The notes under the pieces: model-generated | The model's input: the letters and a program-made list of their open reading frames with translations, nothing else | Told to the model about the DNA's origin: nothing | The model's database searches: none | Position numbers and translations under genes: made by a program | Source of the DNA: an uncultured Clostridium sp. | Lineage (GTDB): Bacteria > Bacillota > Clostridia > TANB77 > CAG-508 | Assembly: GCA_946008205.1 (NCBI GenBank) | Contig: CAMGAZ010000002.1 | Coordinates: 1 to 24,397, forward strand | DNA length: 24,397 nt | Reading direction: 5' to 3' | Shown: piece after piece, positions 22,681 to 24,397 of the stretch | Layout: each line of letters opens with the position of its first letter | Numbering within the stretch: position 1 is the stretch's first letter

Positions 22681-22743
22681 TTTCTTTTGTTCCTCCTTTT
22701 TTATATTTTGGTTACTAATCTATATTTTGTAACTTCATTTTAA

Positions 22744-22772
22744 ATTATATATTAATTAAAATAATTTAGCAA
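22744..22772 (-). promoter_or_regulatory. Promoter of the DGR-type prepilin-like gene
   Basis: Minus-strand -35 TTGCTA (22767-22772), 17-bp spacer, -10 TATAAT (22744-22749), giving a leader of about 55 nt. Confidence 0.72.
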
Positions 22773-22836
22773 TACTTTTTTGTCCTTGCCCAAATTTATT
22801 AAAGCAGATAATTATTCATATGGATAAAAATTATTA

Positions 22837-22871
22837 AAAAATTGTATAGCGTAGTAGGCTATACAATTTTT
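22837..22871. terminator. Terminator downstream of the SDR gene
   Basis: A perfect 14-bp stem AAAAATTGTATAGC/GCTATACAATTTTT with a 7-nt loop, followed by T-rich sequence on both strands. It ends the SDR transcript on the minus strand and insulates the prepilin-like gene. Confidence 0.9.
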
Positions 22872-22883
22872 ATTTATTCATTT

Positions 22884-22994
22884 TTAAGGTCTTAATGCTG
22901 TAATTGGTACAATATAGGTGCCTGTTTCTGGGTCTTTGGCTATAACATCTGTATACCCAACTATAACACACATAAACTTTGGTTTCTTTATCAT
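22884..22994 (-). pseudogene. Small ORF or gene remnant (36 codons)
   Basis: Reads MIKKPKFMCVIVGYTDVI and ends in GTYIVPITALRP, a protein-like composition unlike the AT-rich surroundings, but its ATG has no ribosome binding site. The overlapping frame just upstream (MLRMHKIYDKETKVYVC) would join it with one frameshift, as in a decayed gene. It lies in the 3' tail between the SDR stop and the terminator. I do not recognise the parent family. Confidence 0.35.
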
Positions 22995-23053
22995 ATATTT
23001 TATGCATTCGCAACATTAAATATACAGTTTTTAAGAATTTTAATATACATTTT

Positions 23054-23824
23054 TTAAAGTATTTTTCTTTTTTGTGCATAGTAGCAGAAGAAAGCCGATA
23101 CTTGGTCTGGTAATATTTTAGAGAATACTCGACCTAGCCATATAAAAAAGTTTGGAAATATTAAAGTTCTTCCTTTCATCATTTTCTTTACTGCATATCT
23201 AGCCACTTGCTTACTGTCCGCTTCTGCTATGTTAAATTTTACATCTGCCACCTTATTAAAGTTTGTTGCCACTGGCCCGGGGCATAGTGCACTTATTTTT
23301 ACTTTAGATTTCTGTCTAAAGAGTTCATGTCTTATACTTTGTGTTAATCTTACTACATACGCTTTTGTTGAATAGTATGTTGCCATTAGCGGTCCTGGCA
23401 TAAATCCGGCGATTGAAGCCACATTTAATATATGTCCCTTATCTGCTTCTACCATGTCTTTTAAAAACATTATAGAAACTATCTGCAAAGCAACAATATT
23501 AGTATCTATCATTCCTAACTCTTTTTCTAAGTCTGTATCCATAAATTTACCACATGTTCCAAATCCTGCATCATTAACTAATATGTCTATTACTCCATAT
23601 TTTGCCTTTACATCTTCATGCAATTTTCTGCAACCGTCTCTATCTATTAAATCCATTGCTCTAACATCAACTTTAATTTGATACATTCCTTCCAATTCTT
23701 TTTTTAAGTCCTTCAATGCATCTTCATTTCTAGCAACTGCAATTATATCATATTTTCTTTTCGCAAGTTCTCTCGCAATGTCTCTTCCAATTCCGGAAGA
23801 AGCTCCTGTAACTAAAGCTATCAT
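23054..23824 (-). CDS. Short-chain dehydrogenase/reductase (SDR)
   Basis: 256 residues of a classical SDR with a Rossmann fold and NAD(P)H-dependent oxidoreductase activity on an unknown substrate. Motifs: cofactor-binding TGASSGIG (residues 7-14), ILVNDAG (usually NNAG), the catalytic serine in NVASIAG, YYSTK for the YxxxK pair, and CPGPVATNF after the active site. The Arg in AVARNE favours NADP(H). The C-terminus after about residue 225 has an aromatic and basic stretch (FPNFFIWLGRVFSKILP), as in membrane-associated DltE/YqjQ-like SDRs. The ATG at 23824 is chosen over an in-frame ATG at 23839 because GAGGG precedes it and the Rossmann strand starts here. It follows the dGTPase-like gene by 65 nt and may be co-transcribed. 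Confidence 0.92.
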   Translation of the reverse strand: MIALVTGASSGIGRDIARELAKRKYDIIAVARNEDALKDLKKELEGMYQIKVDVRAMDLIDRDGCRKLHEDVKAKYGVIDILVNDAGFGTCGKFMDTDLEKELGMIDTNIVALQIVSIMFLKDMVEADKGHILNVASIAGFMPGPLMATYYSTKAYVVRLTQSIRHELFRQKSKVKISALCPGPVATNFNKVADVKFNIAEADSKQVARYAVKKMMKGRTLIFPNFFIWLGRVFSKILPDQVSAFFCYYAQKRKIL

Positions 23825-23889
23825 ACTGTTTTCCCTCATCTTTTATACTTTTCTAACTTAGATAATTTTATAAAAATATAAAATTTATC

Positions 23890-24397
23890 TTAAAAAATAA
23901 TTATTTTATTATATGTATCTATCGCCTTGTTATCCGTCATTCCTGATATGTAATCTATTATAGCTGTATAATAATCTTCTTTTTTATTTATGTCATATAT
24001 TTTATTGTTTTTTAATTTTGTTTCGACATTTTCTTCATCTGTGCAATAGTTTTTTAACCAATTTGTAAATTCATTTATTAATTCTGGGTACATTTTGTTA
24101 GCATCTGCAATATTTTCTATTTTTGTACTATATATAGATTTTAATACATCATAAATTGTGTAAATAATAACCTTAAAATATTCATCACCTTTTCTCAATT
24201 TTTCATTTTTATATATTTTTTTATAGTTAAATTCCTTTAATGTGTTTATTAGATTTAATCCTCTTTCAGAGAATGTAAGTCCTTTTTCTATTGAGGTGTT
24301 TTTCAACAAATCTACAGTTAAATAGTTTATTTCCTCTTCAATCTTAGAAGAGAAGCCGTTAGCTTCATATATATCGGCAATAACAGAAGAAAACAAG
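23890..24397 (-). CDS. dGTPase-like HD-domain protein, C-terminal part (5' end outside window)
   Basis: 168 residues of an open frame running in from the right edge. The ending DYISGMTDNKAIDTYNKI matches the conserved C-terminal motif (D-[YF]-I-x-G-M-T-D) of deoxyguanosinetriphosphate triphosphohydrolase-like proteins, and SSVIADIYEANG and GLTFSERGLNLINTLKEFNY fit the preceding helices. The metal-binding HD motifs would lie upstream, outside the window, so activity cannot be judged. Family members hydrolyse dNTPs to nucleosides and triphosphate. The apparent TTG at the window edge is unlikely to be the true start. Confidence 0.8.
   Translation of the reverse strand, partial: LFSSVIADIYEANGFSSKIEEEINYLTVDLLKNTSIEKGLTFSERGLNLINTLKEFNYKKIYKNEKLRKGDEYFKVIIYTIYDVLKSIYSTKIENIADANKMYPELINEFTNWLKNYCTDEENVETKLKNNKIYDINKKEDYYTAIIDYISGMTDNKAIDTYNKIIIF

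Noticed and set aside
22870..23079. 69-codon minus-strand open frame overlapping the SDR end
   Set aside because: No ribosome binding site, runs into the terminator, and its composition looks random past residue 40; only part of it is kept as a possible frameshifted remnant.
1..24397. tRNA, rRNA, insertion sequences or phage integration sites
   Set aside because: I saw no cloverleaf, rRNA segment, transposase or paired attachment repeats on either strand.

Overview
The window comes from a low-GC (roughly 30%) Gram-positive bacterium, most likely an uncultured gut Clostridia lineage of the Bacillota. The evidence is the gene content and order (gdpP-rplI-dnaB, tilS near ftsH), strong Shine-Dalgarno sites, sigma-A type promoters with 17-bp spacers, TTG/GTG starts, U-tailed terminators, a SpoVD-like PBP with PASTA domains, and clostridial prepilin-like N-termini. 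I cannot name a species.

Layout. 1-2264 (minus): a TSCPD-domain protein and mfd, the latter broken by one in-frame TAA while the frame continues intact to the window edge. 2347-3305 (plus): two small autonomous transcription units in tandem, each with promoter, 5' hairpin, ORF of about 118 codons and terminator; they look like diverged duplicates of an unknown family. 3291-10623 (minus): a small membrane protein, ftsH, tilS, dnaB, rplI and gdpP, that is, proteostasis, tRNA modification, replication, translation and c-di-AMP turnover. 10702-12731 (minus): an AMP-binding-like protein whose catalytic P-loop is lost, and a GGDEF protein with a degenerate receiver. 12799-18911 (minus): a membrane-anchored three-module Ig-like protein sharing an operon with the GGDEF gene, then a 1669-residue surface protein with an N-terminal thioester (TQXA-like) domain, six tandem modules of about 210 residues and an atypical C-terminal sorting signal. 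19279-21501 (plus): a class B penicillin-binding protein with two PASTA domains. 21541-22680 (minus): a prepilin-like protein ending in a C-type-lectin-like domain whose last 165 bp are GC-rich and adenine-poor, the signature of a diversity-generating retroelement (DGR) variable region; no reverse transcriptase or template repeat is in the window. 22837-24397 (minus): a terminator, a small remnant ORF, a short-chain dehydrogenase and the C-terminal part of a dGTPase-like HD protein.

How it fits together. The first half is ordinary clostridial core. From about 10.7 kb the window becomes an envelope- and signalling-rich stretch: c-di-AMP hydrolysis, a GGDEF protein co-transcribed with an extracytoplasmic Ig-like protein, a probably covalent adhesin, a cell-wall transpeptidase and a hypervariable surface-type protein. 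The items most worth follow-up are the orphan DGR target, the thioester adhesin, the duplicated small units and the interrupted mfd.
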